64,000 nucleotides of DNA from JALOLV01 sp046295175 (GTDB lineage: Bacteria; Bacteroidota; Bacteroidia; Cytophagales; Spirosomataceae): assembly GCA_046295175.1 (NCBI GenBank), contig JBKBNY010000001.1, forward strand, positions 372,001 through 436,000, given 5' to 3'. Numbering within the stretch: position 1 is the first letter of the stretch; every line of letters begins with the position of its first letter. The position numbers were made by a program, and so were the translations under genes. Below the pieces are notes generated by a model, which was not told the DNA's origin, ran no database searches, and was given only the letters and a program-made list of their open reading frames with translations. Shown here in pieces: positions 17,426 through 25,451 of the stretch.

Positions 17426-18112
17426 ATGGCATTTGAGTTAAAAAACACCGTTCCTTGGGGTCGAAATCTTGATGAATACCAATCAATGTTTAAACTTGTT
17501 GATGATGATTTAAATAAAAAAATCATAAGTTTTGGTGATGGACCCGCAGGTTTTAACTCTGAGATGGCAAAACTGAATCGAAGAGTTATTTCCTTAGACC
17601 CAATTTACCAGTTTACTAAAGACGAATTAACACAACGCATTGCAGAAACCAAAGAAACTATTCTTTTACAAACACAGAAAAATCAAGACAAATTCGTTTG
17701 GAAAAGTATCAAAAGTATTCAGGAGTTGGAGCAAATCCGTATGAATGCGATGAGTAACTTTATTGGTGATTTTGAATTAGGCAAAACTCAGGAACGATAT
17801 ATCTATCATGAATTACCAAATCAAACTAACTTTGAAGATTTGTCATTTGATTTAGGATTAAGTTCTCACTTCTTGATTTTGTATTCACAACTTGGTTTGG
17901 ATTTTCATATCAAATCAATAGTTGAGATGTTAAGGATTTGTAAAGAAATCCGAATTTTTCCTATTGTAAATTTGAATGCTGTTAAATCAGAGGTTTTAGA
18001 TGGAGTAATAGACTTTTTTCAAACAGATTTTATTGTTAGCATTGATTCTGTTGATTATGAATTTCAGAAAGGTGGAAATCAAATGTTGAAAATTAAAAGA
18101 ATGAGTGAATAG
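17426..18112 (+). CDS. Putative SAM-dependent methyltransferase-like protein
   Basis: The 228-residue protein contains a Rossmann-like nucleotide-binding motif, KIISFGDGPAGFNSEMAKLN followed by RRVISLDPIY, where the acidic residue after the second strand (D in SLDP) would bind SAM ribose. The middle is divergent, and a late strand-like DLGLSSHFLILY replaces the usual motif IV. The overall layout fits small methyltransferases; the substrate is unknown. It stands alone between repeats and may be recently acquired. Confidence 0.6.
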   Translation: MAFELKNTVPWGRNLDEYQSMFKLVDDDLNKKIISFGDGPAGFNSEMAKLNRRVISLDPIYQFTKDELTQRIAETKETILLQTQKNQDKFVWKSIKSIQELEQIRMNAMSNFIGDFELGKTQERYIYHELPNQTNFEDLSFDLGLSSHFLILYSQLGLDFHIKSIVEMLRICKEIRIFPIVNLNAVKSEVLDGVIDFFQTDFIVSIDSVDYEFQKGGNQMLKIKRMSE

Positions 18113-18417
18113 CGGGTAAAAATTTACCCAAATATATAAAGTAAGTGGCCTTTGTTCTTTGCCTAACTTATTTTGTACAAATGATTGTCGTAAAAAAATG
18201 GAACGCTGATGACTTTGATAATTCGTGTTGGAGCATCAGCATTCTATAAAATTTATTACAATAAAAATACGCTCCGCTTTGTAACACACAAAATACTGAT
18301 TATCAAATAGTTACAAAAACTCAGCAAAATATATTTTATTTTTCTTCTCTAAATGTGTGATATGTCTTTCTCAGATACGAATCATTGGTAAAATTCAATA
18401 AAATAGATTTTACTTTA
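18113..18417. other. Spacer with small hairpins, no gene seen
   Basis: GGGTAAAAATTTACCC at 18114-18129 forms a short hairpin right after the methyltransferase stop. GCTGATG (18205) and CATCAGC (18234) form a second, wider one. TGATTATCA occurs at 18297-18305. I see no coding stretch. Confidence 0.5.
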
Positions 18418-19467
18418 ATGAAAATTGTATTCAGAATCTTGGTTTTTAGTTTCCTTTTTTGTGGAGGAATCAGTGTATATGCCCAAAGTATTTTAGAAAC
18501 CTACTATAAAGGCAACAAAGACTCACTCACCAAAGACGCCACCCAGTTGATTCAGCTTCGAGAGCCAACTTTTAAGTCGGTGAGTAGTCATAACGCAGAG
18601 TCTATCAAAGACTTGGGTTTGGAGCAGCCCAATCGTTTTCGGAAACACTTCTTCAAGGCTCGCGACGGAAAAAAGATATTTGCTTATCATTTTCCTACTA
18701 AATCCCAAAATACCATAGTTTTGATTCACGGAGTAGGCACTACGAGTTACACATTCAACAAAACAGCAGGACTACTCCAAGCCGCCACCAATGCCAATGT
18801 TTATGCAATTGATTTACGTGGTCACGGAAAATCAGACGGAGCAAGTGGTGATGTAGATTACATCAATCAGTACGCCGATGACTTGGCCGATGTTGTCGCT
18901 ACCATCCGTAAAAAACAGCCCAACGGTAAAATCATCATTGCGGCTCATTCTATGGGCGGAGGCATCACATTCAATTATCTTATTGCTCATTCGAGCCATC
19001 AAATAGACGGTGTTTTGATGTTTGCACCGCTTTTGAGCCAGTTATCGCCTGCCATCAAACAGCCTCAACGCACCAAAGGCGACACAACCGAACCATTCAT
19101 GAAGATTCACATTGAGCGAATCATTGGCCTAAAAATGCTGAACGAAATCCAAAATACCAGCCTCAATCATTTGCCAGTATTGTTTTTTAATAAACCCACC
19201 AACGACCTGCTAAGAACCTACTCGTACAGAGCTAATCAAAGTATGTCGCCCGAAAACCACAAAATAGGTCTAAAAGCCGTAAATATTCCGTTTTTGGTAT
19301 TGATTGGCACAAAAGATGAGGCTTTTGATGCAACCATCATGAAGAAAACCGTCGAAGCCAATAGCAAAGGACGTTGCGAAATCATCGAGGGTTATAGCCA
19401 CAATGGTATCCGTCATGCCCCAGAGGCTTATCAGTTGATTGGAGATTGGTTCAAAACGCTAAAATGA
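18418..19467 (+). CDS. Exported alpha/beta hydrolase
   Basis: The start is ATG 18418; the upstream in-frame TTG 18385 would place charged residues before the signal peptide. The 349-residue protein has a signal peptide (cleavage near VYAQ), the oxyanion HGVGTTS, the nucleophile elbow AHSMGGG and a late catalytic histidine in YSHNGIRH. It resembles serine aminopeptidase/monoacylglycerol-lipase-type hydrolases. Its stop overlaps the sigma-factor start by four bases, so it is the first gene of the ECF operon. Confidence 0.85.
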   Translation: MKIVFRILVFSFLFCGGISVYAQSILETYYKGNKDSLTKDATQLIQLREPTFKSVSSHNAESIKDLGLEQPNRFRKHFFKARDGKKIFAYHFPTKSQNTIVLIHGVGTTSYTFNKTAGLLQAATNANVYAIDLRGHGKSDGASGDVDYINQYADDLADVVATIRKKQPNGKIIIAAHSMGGGITFNYLIAHSSHQIDGVLMFAPLLSQLSPAIKQPQRTKGDTTEPFMKIHIERIIGLKMLNEIQNTSLNHLPVLFFNKPTNDLLRTYSYRANQSMSPENHKIGLKAVNIPFLVLIGTKDEAFDATIMKKTVEANSKGRCEIIEGYSHNGIRHAPEAYQLIGDWFKTLK

Positions 19468-19973
19468 TGGAAAAAGAGGTTCAAAATAAAATATTTGAGG
19501 AGGTTTTGTCTGAACACAAGGGGATATTTTTCAAAATAGCCAAGACCTACTGCAAAGACGAAACCGACCGCCAAGACTTACTGCAAGAAATGATGATAAA
19601 CGTTTGGCAGGCGTTGCCTCGCTACAAAAGCGACTTCAAACTTTCTACTTGGCTTTATCGGATTTGCCTCAATGTAGCCATTTCGTCTTATCGCAAAAAT
19701 GCGGCCGTGCCTCTACATATCCCGATTGAAGACGACGACAATCAAACCATTGTGGAGCATCAAGAGGGCGATAAACAACAACACCTTCAAATGCTCGAAA
19801 AATTTATTGATGAGTTAAAAGACTTAGATAAAGCCTTAATGCTCTTGTATTTGGACGACAAAAGCCACTCCGAGATTGCAGAAATTCTCGGGATTTCGCC
19901 CTCGAATGTTTCGACAAAAGTGTTGCGAATCAAAGAAAAATTAAAACAACGGTTTTCAAAATTAGACAAATAA
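19464..19973 (+). CDS. ECF-type RNA polymerase sigma factor
   Basis: The 169-residue protein has region 2 (IAKTYCKDETDRQDLLQEMM, then STWLYRICLNVAISSYRK) and region 4 (ALMLLYLDDKSHSEIAEILG, then SPSNVSTKVLRIKEKLKQ) of an ECF sigma factor. ATG 19464 overlaps the preceding stop; ATG 19467 is next to it. It should direct transcription of a regulon that may include its own operon. The gene downstream encodes a membrane protein that is probably its regulator. Confidence 0.92.
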   Translation: MMEKEVQNKIFEEVLSEHKGIFFKIAKTYCKDETDRQDLLQEMMINVWQALPRYKSDFKLSTWLYRICLNVAISSYRKNAAVPLHIPIEDDDNQTIVEHQEGDKQQHLQMLEKFIDELKDLDKALMLLYLDDKSHSEIAEILGISPSNVSTKVLRIKEKLKQRFSKLDK

Positions 19974-19974
19974 A

Positions 19975-20622
19975 ATGGAAGATAACGAATTGAAAGTTCT
20001 TTGGGCATCTTACAACGAAAAAGTTGATAAAAGCCTACAAATCAGTCAGAAACTATTAGATAATTCGTCTGATTTGAGAGTAAAAACGCTCTTAAACTCA
20101 ATGAAACCAACCAAAATTGCCCTCGTGATTGTGGGCCTCGTTTGGGTGTTTTTTATAGATTCTCTCGTGATTGATACCTTTGGCGAAGCGAGCCTTTTCT
20201 TTACAATCTCGGCAGGGTTACAATCCGTCATCAGCAAAATTGCGATTGGGGTTTATATCTATCAATTAGTTTTGATAAATCAGATAGACCTTACCCAACC
20301 GCTCGTTTCGACCCAAGAAAAACTATCAACGCTAAAAGCCACGAGTTTGGGCATAGCCCGAGTATTGTTTTTGCAATTGCCACTTTGGAGTACTTTTTAC
20401 CTACATGATGCACTATTTGTCAAAGAGAATTTTTTTTGGTTGGGTTTCCAACTTACCATAACAGCTGACTTAACTTGGCTTGCGGTGTGGTTGTTTTTTA
20501 ATATTAAATACGAAAATCGCCACAAAAAATGGTTTAAATGGCTATTTGACGGAAAAGATTGGACACCCGTCATTCAGGCAATGGAAGTTTTAGCAGAAGT
20601 GAAAGAATTTAAGAAAAATTGA
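19975..20622 (+). CDS. Membrane protein, probable partner of the ECF sigma factor
   Basis: The 215-residue protein has a soluble N-terminal part (1-45: NELKVLWASYNEKVDKSLQI) and four membrane helices. This layout, encoded one base after an ECF sigma gene, is usual in Bacteroidota and suggests an anti-sigma-like role, although no zinc-binding HxxxCxxC motif is present. The function is inferred from context only. Confidence 0.65.
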   Translation: MEDNELKVLWASYNEKVDKSLQISQKLLDNSSDLRVKTLLNSMKPTKIALVIVGLVWVFFIDSLVIDTFGEASLFFTISAGLQSVISKIAIGVYIYQLVLINQIDLTQPLVSTQEKLSTLKATSLGIARVLFLQLPLWSTFYLHDALFVKENFFWLGFQLTITADLTWLAVWLFFNIKYENRHKKWFKWLFDGKDWTPVIQAMEVLAEVKEFKKN

Positions 20623-20633
20623 GCAGAACAAAG

Positions 20634-21269
20634 ATGAAAAAGCTATTTTTAATTATCCTAAACATTGCATTTTTTAATGTCCCCTCATTAATCGCCCAAG
20701 AAAACCGAGCTTTCAAAATCTATGGCATAATGGGTGTTTCGGTCAATCAATTCAAAACAAAATTCAACACCAATCTTGCCCCCGAAATCGTCTCGTTCAA
20801 TGCTGGGGCAGGGGCAAAATATTACTTTGACCGTTTTTTTAGTGGTTTTGAGTTTTTTACCTCAAACGGCACAAAAGCCAACAATTCTAAGCGAATTGAT
20901 TTTGATGGATTCAACTCTTCGGTTTTTGCGGGGTACAAATTTAAAGTACATCCTGCAATTACCATCGAACCCGTCATAGGGCTGGGGATGTCGCTTAACA
21001 AAAGCCTCATTTATGATACTGAGCGAGCCGAAATCCATGCTTACAGCAAAAATAAATGGGTGCTTAATCCATCGCTAAGTACCAATTACTTTGAAGACCG
21101 AAGGGTTTATTTTGGCATCAGGTGGGGATACAACTACGCTCCAAATCCTGACAGCAAATGGCTCAATGAAGCCAGCAACAAAGCCAGTGTTTTTGCCGAT
21201 GATATCAACAATTTTTATGTTCAGTTGCATTGTGGCACTCACTTATCGTTTGAAAAGAAAAGGAAGTGA
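20634..21269 (+). CDS. Outer-membrane beta-barrel protein of the ECF operon
   Basis: I chose ATG 20634 because it gives a clean signal peptide (MKKLFLIILNIAFFNVPSLI, cleavage near AQE). The 211-residue protein consists of amphipathic strands (FKIYGIMGVSVNQF, AGAGAKYYFDRFFSGFEFF, SVFAGYKFKVHPAITIEPV) typical of an OmpA-like or PorT-like barrel. It lies 11 bases after the sigma-partner gene and is probably controlled by that sigma factor. Confidence 0.72.
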   Translation: MKKLFLIILNIAFFNVPSLIAQENRAFKIYGIMGVSVNQFKTKFNTNLAPEIVSFNAGAGAKYYFDRFFSGFEFFTSNGTKANNSKRIDFDGFNSSVFAGYKFKVHPAITIEPVIGLGMSLNKSLIYDTERAEIHAYSKNKWVLNPSLSTNYFEDRRVYFGIRWGYNYAPNPDSKWLNEASNKASVFADDINNFYVQLHCGTHLSFEKKRK

Positions 21270-21332
21270 TAGTAATTAATATTCTCTCAGAAAAACCATA
21301 GAATTTATAGTCTGTAAAAGCCAAACAAAATT

Positions 21333-21818
21333 ATGAAAAAGAGAACTTTATTGCTCTTAATGAGCATTTTGGCTCTACTTAGTTGCGAAAATACCAACGA
21401 TGCCAATCCCTCAAACAAATACTACTTAACTGCTAAATTAGACGGCAAGCAAACCGATTTTTCAACCGATTTTGCGGGTTACAACTGGACCCAATCGGCT
21501 CCGTACAATCTCATTGCGACTGGTTATCAAAACAAAAATTTTGGGCTACCTGCCATCGATATAGAGGTACAAAACGCCACAAATACTATCAAAACAGGTA
21601 CTTATACCGAGCCAAACCAAGAGCGGCTATGCCGATATGCAGTCTCGACAAATGAAGTTTATACCGCCAATAATAATGTGCTGAATGATTTTGAAGTCAA
21701 AATATTAGAATTGACCAATAAAGATGTAAAAGGAACTTTTGAAGGCACAATTACCGATTTCAAAACAAACAAATCAATCAAAATCACCGAAGGCAAATTC
21801 TATGTAACTTTTGACTAA
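21333..21818 (+). CDS. Putative lipoprotein, paralogue of the 986 gene
   Basis: The 161-residue protein has a lipoprotein signal ending LALLSC. Its mature part follows the 986 product: SNKYYLTAKLDGKQTDF near the start, a middle of alternating strands, and KGTFEGTITDFKTNKSIKIT with GKFYVTFD at the end. The family is a small beta-rich lipoprotein with no known function. The gene stands 63 bp after the ECF operon and may have its own promoter. Confidence 0.7.
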   Translation: MKKRTLLLLMSILALLSCENTNDANPSNKYYLTAKLDGKQTDFSTDFAGYNWTQSAPYNLIATGYQNKNFGLPAIDIEVQNATNTIKTGTYTEPNQERLCRYAVSTNEVYTANNNVLNDFEVKILELTNKDVKGTFEGTITDFKTNKSIKITEGKFYVTFD

Positions 21819-22000
21819 ATAGGTGGTTCTAAACTCAAAGGTTTTAAGAAATACAACTAATGATGAATTAACCGAATGATTTGAGCATATCAAATCAAAA
21901 GCATACCCGACTGATTATCAATATATTTCAATGAGCTATTTTTATTAAGTTGAGAGAAAATCATTTTATCTTATTACTTATTTAGTACAAAAGACATTAT
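21819..22000. other. Spacer with a possible coding remnant
   Basis: One plus-strand frame (about 21831-21948) reads VLNSKVLRNTTNDELTE, one TGA, then FEHIKSKAYPTDYQYISM and a stop. It may be the tail of a lost gene, but it is short and could be chance. The palindrome TGATTATCA occurs at 21912-21920. Confidence 0.3.
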
Positions 22001-22134
22001 TATATATTGTGAAAATAACTTGTTTAAATATAAAAGGAGAAATCCCGTGGCACGGATAACCTTCGAATCGGCAATTCCGCCAATTATGACCTATCCGTGT
22101 CGCGGTTTTAAGAGATTTATTGCAATATCTGTAA
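22001..22134 (+). repeat. MITE-like hairpin repeat, copy 3 (diverged)
   Basis: This copy keeps the layout of the other two: an outer end ATTGTGAAAATAAC, inner arms CCGTGGCACGGATA and TATCCGTGTCGCGG (12 of 14 paired), and a closing TTATTGCAATATCTGTAA. It ends eight bases before the ATG of the 22142 gene, so it forms that gene's leader. Confidence 0.65.
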
Positions 22135-22141
22135 AGAAATT

Positions 22142-22540
22142 ATGAATATACCAATTTTAATAGCTAACATATTTACACTATTGGCTTTTGTAGTCCACAC
22201 TTTTATTGGCGACAAAGAACTTAAAGTAAACGAACCGACAAGTGAAATTGATGAAAATCACCAAAAGAGAGAAAAGTGGACAATGGCAAGATGCGGCTGG
22301 CATTGGGTTTCGTTTGACTTATTATTTGCTACAATCGGACTTGGACTGATTAATGTAACAGACCTCTTCGAGAACGAAAAAACATTGTTACAAATACTGT
22401 CGGTCTATTTTTTAGGATACGCCATTGTTTGGGCTTTGACAATTTTCATTTCAAGGCAGTTTCCCCAAAACTATTTAAAACTCGGGCAGTGGATTTTGCT
22501 CTTGCTTATTAGCGGACTCATTTACTTTGGAATTAATTAA
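22142..22540 (+). CDS. Hypothetical four-helix membrane protein
   Basis: The 132-residue protein has four predicted membrane helices and a charged loop (KVNEPTSEIDENHQKREKW) after the first. The motif WTMARCGWHWVSFDLL is striking and likely conserved in the family, but I cannot name it. The start codon lies just after MITE copy 3. A second small membrane protein follows after three bases, suggesting an operon. Confidence 0.65.
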   Translation: MNIPILIANIFTLLAFVVHTFIGDKELKVNEPTSEIDENHQKREKWTMARCGWHWVSFDLLFATIGLGLINVTDLFENEKTLLQILSVYFLGYAIVWALTIFISRQFPQNYLKLGQWILLLLISGLIYFGIN

Positions 22541-22543
22541 GAA

Positions 22544-22891
22544 ATGAAAATAGTTATATCAATACTCGGGCTACTCAACGGTGCTTATATGCTCATTGAT
22601 GGTATCTTTGTATCAATCAGAGGCAAGTACATCGGACCCAAAAAACCTGGGCCATGGGCAGAACTTTTCTACAAACTGAATATTGATGTTTTTAAGCTTG
22701 GCTGGCTTTTTATCATCTATGGCTTTTTATGGTTTGCTTGGATATTGGCTCTATGGACCAACCGAGATTGGGCTTGGGGATACGGAATCCTGCTCAGTGT
22801 CATGACCCTCTGGTATCTGCCAGTAGGTACGCTGTTTTCAATTATTATCATGGTTGTACTTATGATTTGGAAACAAAAACTTGGGCTATAA
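22544..22891 (+). CDS. Hypothetical small membrane protein
   Basis: The 115-residue protein has about four hydrophobic segments and a conserved-looking GKYIGPKKPGPWAELFYKLN loop between the first two. No function can be assigned. It lies three bases after the previous gene and 55 bp before a Crp/Fnr gene. Confidence 0.6.
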   Translation: MKIVISILGLLNGAYMLIDGIFVSIRGKYIGPKKPGPWAELFYKLNIDVFKLGWLFIIYGFLWFAWILALWTNRDWAWGYGILLSVMTLWYLPVGTLFSIIIMVVLMIWKQKLGL

Positions 22892-22946
22892 AGGTAGTTT
22901 CATCTTAGGTCACAGATTAGCCTCTAACTGTATTATTTTTAGCTGT

Positions 22947-23516
22947 ATGCAAACCTATCTGAGTCAATTTGGAATTTTAGACAAATCTGATATTGAGGCT
23001 ATTATGCCTTATGTTTCTCGACGCACCATCAAAAGAAACCAGTTCTTGATTCAAGAAGGGCTGATTTGTAATGAAGTGTTTTTTGTAGAAAAAGGTATCT
23101 TACGGAACTTTATCGTTGATGAAGAAGGCAACGAAACAACCTACTGTCTCACTTTTGGAGGGCAAGGGGCAACCGCCTATTCTTCGTTTCTATCGGGCAA
23201 CCCTACCCAAGAGAATATTCAAGCCATTACCGACGTAGAAGGATTGGTGGTTTCAAAATCTGCCATCGAGCGATTGGCCGAAGCTAATTCTAATTGGATG
23301 AAGTTCTTGAAAAAAGTATCCGAACTGGAATACGAAAGATTAGAGAATCGCATATTTTCGCTCCTCAAAGACTCTCCCCAAAAACGGTATCTTAGTCTAC
23401 TGAAACAAAACCCAACCTACGTCCAGCAAATACCGTTGCATTATTTGGCCTCTTATTTAGGAATTTCGCAAAGGCATCTAACTCGCTTACGCCGCGAGAT
23501 TTTGCTTAAAAAATAG
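22947..23516 (+). CDS. Crp/Fnr family transcriptional regulator
   Basis: The start is ATG 22947; the in-frame TTG 22881 lies inside the preceding gene. The 189-residue protein has a cupin-like sensor domain (about 20-115, IQEGLICNEVFFVEKGILRN) and a C-terminal HTH with the pattern SPQKRYLSLLKQNPTYVQQI, then LHYLASYLGISQRHLTRLRR. The recognition helix reads QRHLTRLR, unlike the SLSRIR of other copies, so its DNA target should differ. No iron-sulfur cysteine cluster or cAMP-contact motif is seen. Confidence 0.9.
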   Translation: MQTYLSQFGILDKSDIEAIMPYVSRRTIKRNQFLIQEGLICNEVFFVEKGILRNFIVDEEGNETTYCLTFGGQGATAYSSFLSGNPTQENIQAITDVEGLVVSKSAIERLAEANSNWMKFLKKVSELEYERLENRIFSLLKDSPQKRYLSLLKQNPTYVQQIPLHYLASYLGISQRHLTRLRREILLKK

Positions 23517-23559
23517 GCCAAATCCTGATTTGGGGTTGCGAACCAGTAGAAAGATTCGT

Positions 23560-23572
23560 ATGTTCAGAACAT
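23560..23572. promoter_or_regulatory. Palindrome before the 23611 Crp/Fnr gene
   Basis: ATGTTCAGAACAT is a perfect 13-bp palindrome around a central A. It lies 39 bp before the ATG at 23611, with a weak -7 element (TATTTTG, 23599-23605) between. It differs from the Crp/Fnr-type boxes in spacing, so the regulator is uncertain. Confidence 0.4.
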
Positions 23573-23610
23573 TTTAATGATGTACTTTTACATAAAGGTA
23601 TTTTGCAACC

Positions 23611-24240
23611 ATGATAACAACTTCAAAACCCAACATAAAAGACATATCTGTACAAATAAAATCTGTGTTTGATAATTTTTTTCAGGCTCCTATTGAGGCA
23701 TGGGAGGGTTTCGTCAAATTGGGTGAAGTGGTTAATTTTAAAAAAGAAGAAGTGATTAAGCAGAGTTTTTCGACAGAAAAGTATCTGTATTTTATACTAA
23801 AAGGTTCGGGCGGTATTTTTCTTTGGAATAAAAATAATTCGATTTGTTTAGACATTTGTTATGAAAATGAGTTTTTGGGCGATTATATGTCGTTCTTGAC
23901 ACAAGAAGATTCTCCAATCGAAGTCATTACTTTTGAACCAACCGTATTATTCAGGATTTCATCTGCCAATTTTAACCAAATGAGCAAAGAAAACCCATTA
24001 GGAATAAATATTTGTCGGCATGCCGCAGAAGGGTTATTTATTCATAAACAAAAACAACAAATTGATATTCTGAGCAAAACCCCAGAAGAACGATACCACG
24101 ATTTACAAACCAAGTACCCCAACGTATTACAACGAACTCCCCAAAAGTATATTTCGTCATATTTGGGTATTACGCCACAGAGCCTAAGTAGGATTAGAAG
24201 ACGTTTGACCAAAGAGAAGTTACCCAAGGGTAATTGCTAA
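23611..24240 (+). CDS. Crp/Fnr family transcriptional regulator
   Basis: The 209-residue protein has the sensor beta-roll (about 35-125, YLYFILKGSGGIFLWNKNNS) and the phylum-type HTH (TPEERYHDLQTKYPNVLQRT, then PQKYISSYLGITPQSLSRIR). It is close to the truncated protein at the window start and has the same recognition helix QSLSRIR. Its last codons (KLPKGN) coincide with a TTACC-N4-GGTAA dyad placed for activation of the next gene, a CPBP protease, so the pair looks like a regulator-target cassette. Confidence 0.92.
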   Translation: MITTSKPNIKDISVQIKSVFDNFFQAPIEAWEGFVKLGEVVNFKKEEVIKQSFSTEKYLYFILKGSGGIFLWNKNNSICLDICYENEFLGDYMSFLTQEDSPIEVITFEPTVLFRISSANFNQMSKENPLGINICRHAAEGLFIHKQKQQIDILSKTPEERYHDLQTKYPNVLQRTPQKYISSYLGITPQSLSRIRRRLTKEKLPKGNC

Positions 24241-24263
24241 TAATTTTTTTGAGCAGAATTTTG
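24220..24263 (+). promoter_or_regulatory. Crp/Fnr-type box plus -7 element for the CPBP gene
   Basis: TTACCCAAGGGTAA (24220-24233) has perfect 5-bp half-sites around N4 and lies inside the 3' end of the regulator gene. GAATTTTG (24256-24263) follows after exactly 22 bp, and ATG 24277 after 13 more. Confidence 0.65.
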
Positions 24264-24276
24264 CAGAAAAAAAATT

Positions 24277-24972
24277 ATGAAAACTTTTATAACATTATTG
24301 CTGATAGGTTTATCGGCTATTGCACTTGTTACTTCAAACGCATTTCTTTCTAAGCTCAATATCCGGCTACATTCTGATACTTTTATCAACGGGATTCTCC
24401 AATACCAGATTTTTGCACTACTATTAGCCATATTGGTTTGCTTAGTAACCTTAAAGGCAAACCCTAACAGCAAAGAATTATTGAGTTTTGGCAATCTGAA
24501 TGAGATAGCCTCTAAAGAAATCTGGATGGGAATCAATGGTAAAACATCATGGCTAAGAAATGGTGTCTCTTTATTGCTTTTTATCAGTTTTGGTACAGGG
24601 ATATTCATGTACGGAGGGCTTGAGCAAACCCAAAGTTTAGACAATTTTAAGTGGGGTTTTATTCCTTACATAATATTATTTTCGGCCAGCAATGCATTTT
24701 CCGAAGAGCTAATATTTAGAATAGGTATCAATGGCAATCTTCAAGGTTACTTAGAACCAAAATATATTTTCCTGATTTCAGCGGTTATGTTCGGATTACC
24801 GCATTGGGGCGGCAACCCGAGTGGACCAGTGGGTGTAATAATGGCCGGAGTATTGGGGTATATTCTTTCAAAAGCCACACACGAAACAAAAGGTATAGGT
24901 TTAGCTTTGATAATTCATTTTGTTCAAGATATAATCATTTTTACGGCTGTTTTTATGATGAATAATAAATAA
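24277..24972 (+). CDS. CPBP family intramembrane metalloprotease
   Basis: The 231-residue protein has about seven membrane helices and the CPBP (CAAX-prenyl protease/bacteriocin-processing, Abi) motifs: SEELIFRIG (EExxxR), then FGLPHW (FxxxH) and IIHFVQD (HxxxD/N). The catalytic glutamates and histidines are present, so it should be active as a metal-dependent intramembrane protease; its substrate is unknown. It is the probable target of the Crp/Fnr gene just upstream. A 13-bp perfect hairpin follows the stop. Confidence 0.85.
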   Translation: MKTFITLLLIGLSAIALVTSNAFLSKLNIRLHSDTFINGILQYQIFALLLAILVCLVTLKANPNSKELLSFGNLNEIASKEIWMGINGKTSWLRNGVSLLLFISFGTGIFMYGGLEQTQSLDNFKWGFIPYIILFSASNAFSEELIFRIGINGNLQGYLEPKYIFLISAVMFGLPHWGGNPSGPVGVIMAGVLGYILSKATHETKGIGLALIIHFVQDIIIFTAVFMMNNK

Positions 24973-24976
24973 TTTG

Positions 24977-25009
24977 TTGAATCAATATCACTAACAGATA
25001 TTGATTCAA
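24977..25009 (+). terminator. Hairpin after the CPBP gene
   Basis: TTGAATCAATATC (24977-24989) and GATATTGATTCAA (24997-25009) form a perfect 13-bp stem with a seven-base loop, four bases after the stop codon. The following bases are only weakly U-rich. Confidence 0.6.
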
Positions 25010-25157
25010 GTTCCTTAAAAACTTCATACATGGTTAGTAACAATGATTGTTTAAATAGTTCATACTAAGAATATCTACATTATGGTTTTTAAATATTCTC
25101 AATACAAACTATGGAGTAAATCCATCACTAAACAATTACTTATCAGTGGTTTACGTG

Positions 25158-25294
25158 TTATAGTGCGTAAAATAACTTCCCTTAAAAACCGTGACACGGC
25201 TAAACTATGATAGCCTGATTTTCAATGTTAATGGTTCGAGCCGTGCCACGGATTCTATCCCTTATTTTTAACAATGTTATTTCACAATCTATAA
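25158..25294 (+). repeat. MITE-like hairpin repeat, copy 2
   Basis: This 137-bp copy matches 17077-17213 almost throughout. It begins TTATAGTGCGTAAAATAAC and ends with a sequence whose complement is TTATAGATTGTGAAATAAC (15 of 19 paired). The inner arms are the same CCGTGACACGGCT and AGCCGTGCCACGG. The rest of the 479-bp spacer (24973-25451) holds a hairpin at its start and a promoter at its end. Confidence 0.8.
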
Positions 25295-25385
25295 AATAAA
25301 CCAGTCTCAAAAATTTCCCTCAAAAATATGGGTGGTTTTGCTAAGAAGCCTCGCTCATCTATATTGCAAAATCTTATTCTAAAAT

Positions 25386-25430
25386 AGGCCAAATGTCCTC
25401 TTTTAGTGGGTATGTACGAAGGTAATTTTG
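25386..25430 (+). promoter_or_regulatory. Promoter of the 25452 gene with a candidate dyad
   Basis: TAATTTTG (25423-25430) is a perfect -7 element 21 bp before the ATG. AGGCCAAATGTCCT (25386-25399) lies 23 bp upstream and has dyad half-sites AGGCC and GTCCT around N4, with one mismatched pair. Position and spacing mimic the Crp/Fnr boxes, but the half-site differs. Confidence 0.4.
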
Positions 25431-25451
25431 TCAAAAAAATTATTGTAGAAT

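Noticed and set aside
23518..23533. CCAAATC/GATTTGG after the 22947 Crp/Fnr gene as a terminator
   Set aside because: The stem is six pairs with a tiny loop and no T-tract follows.
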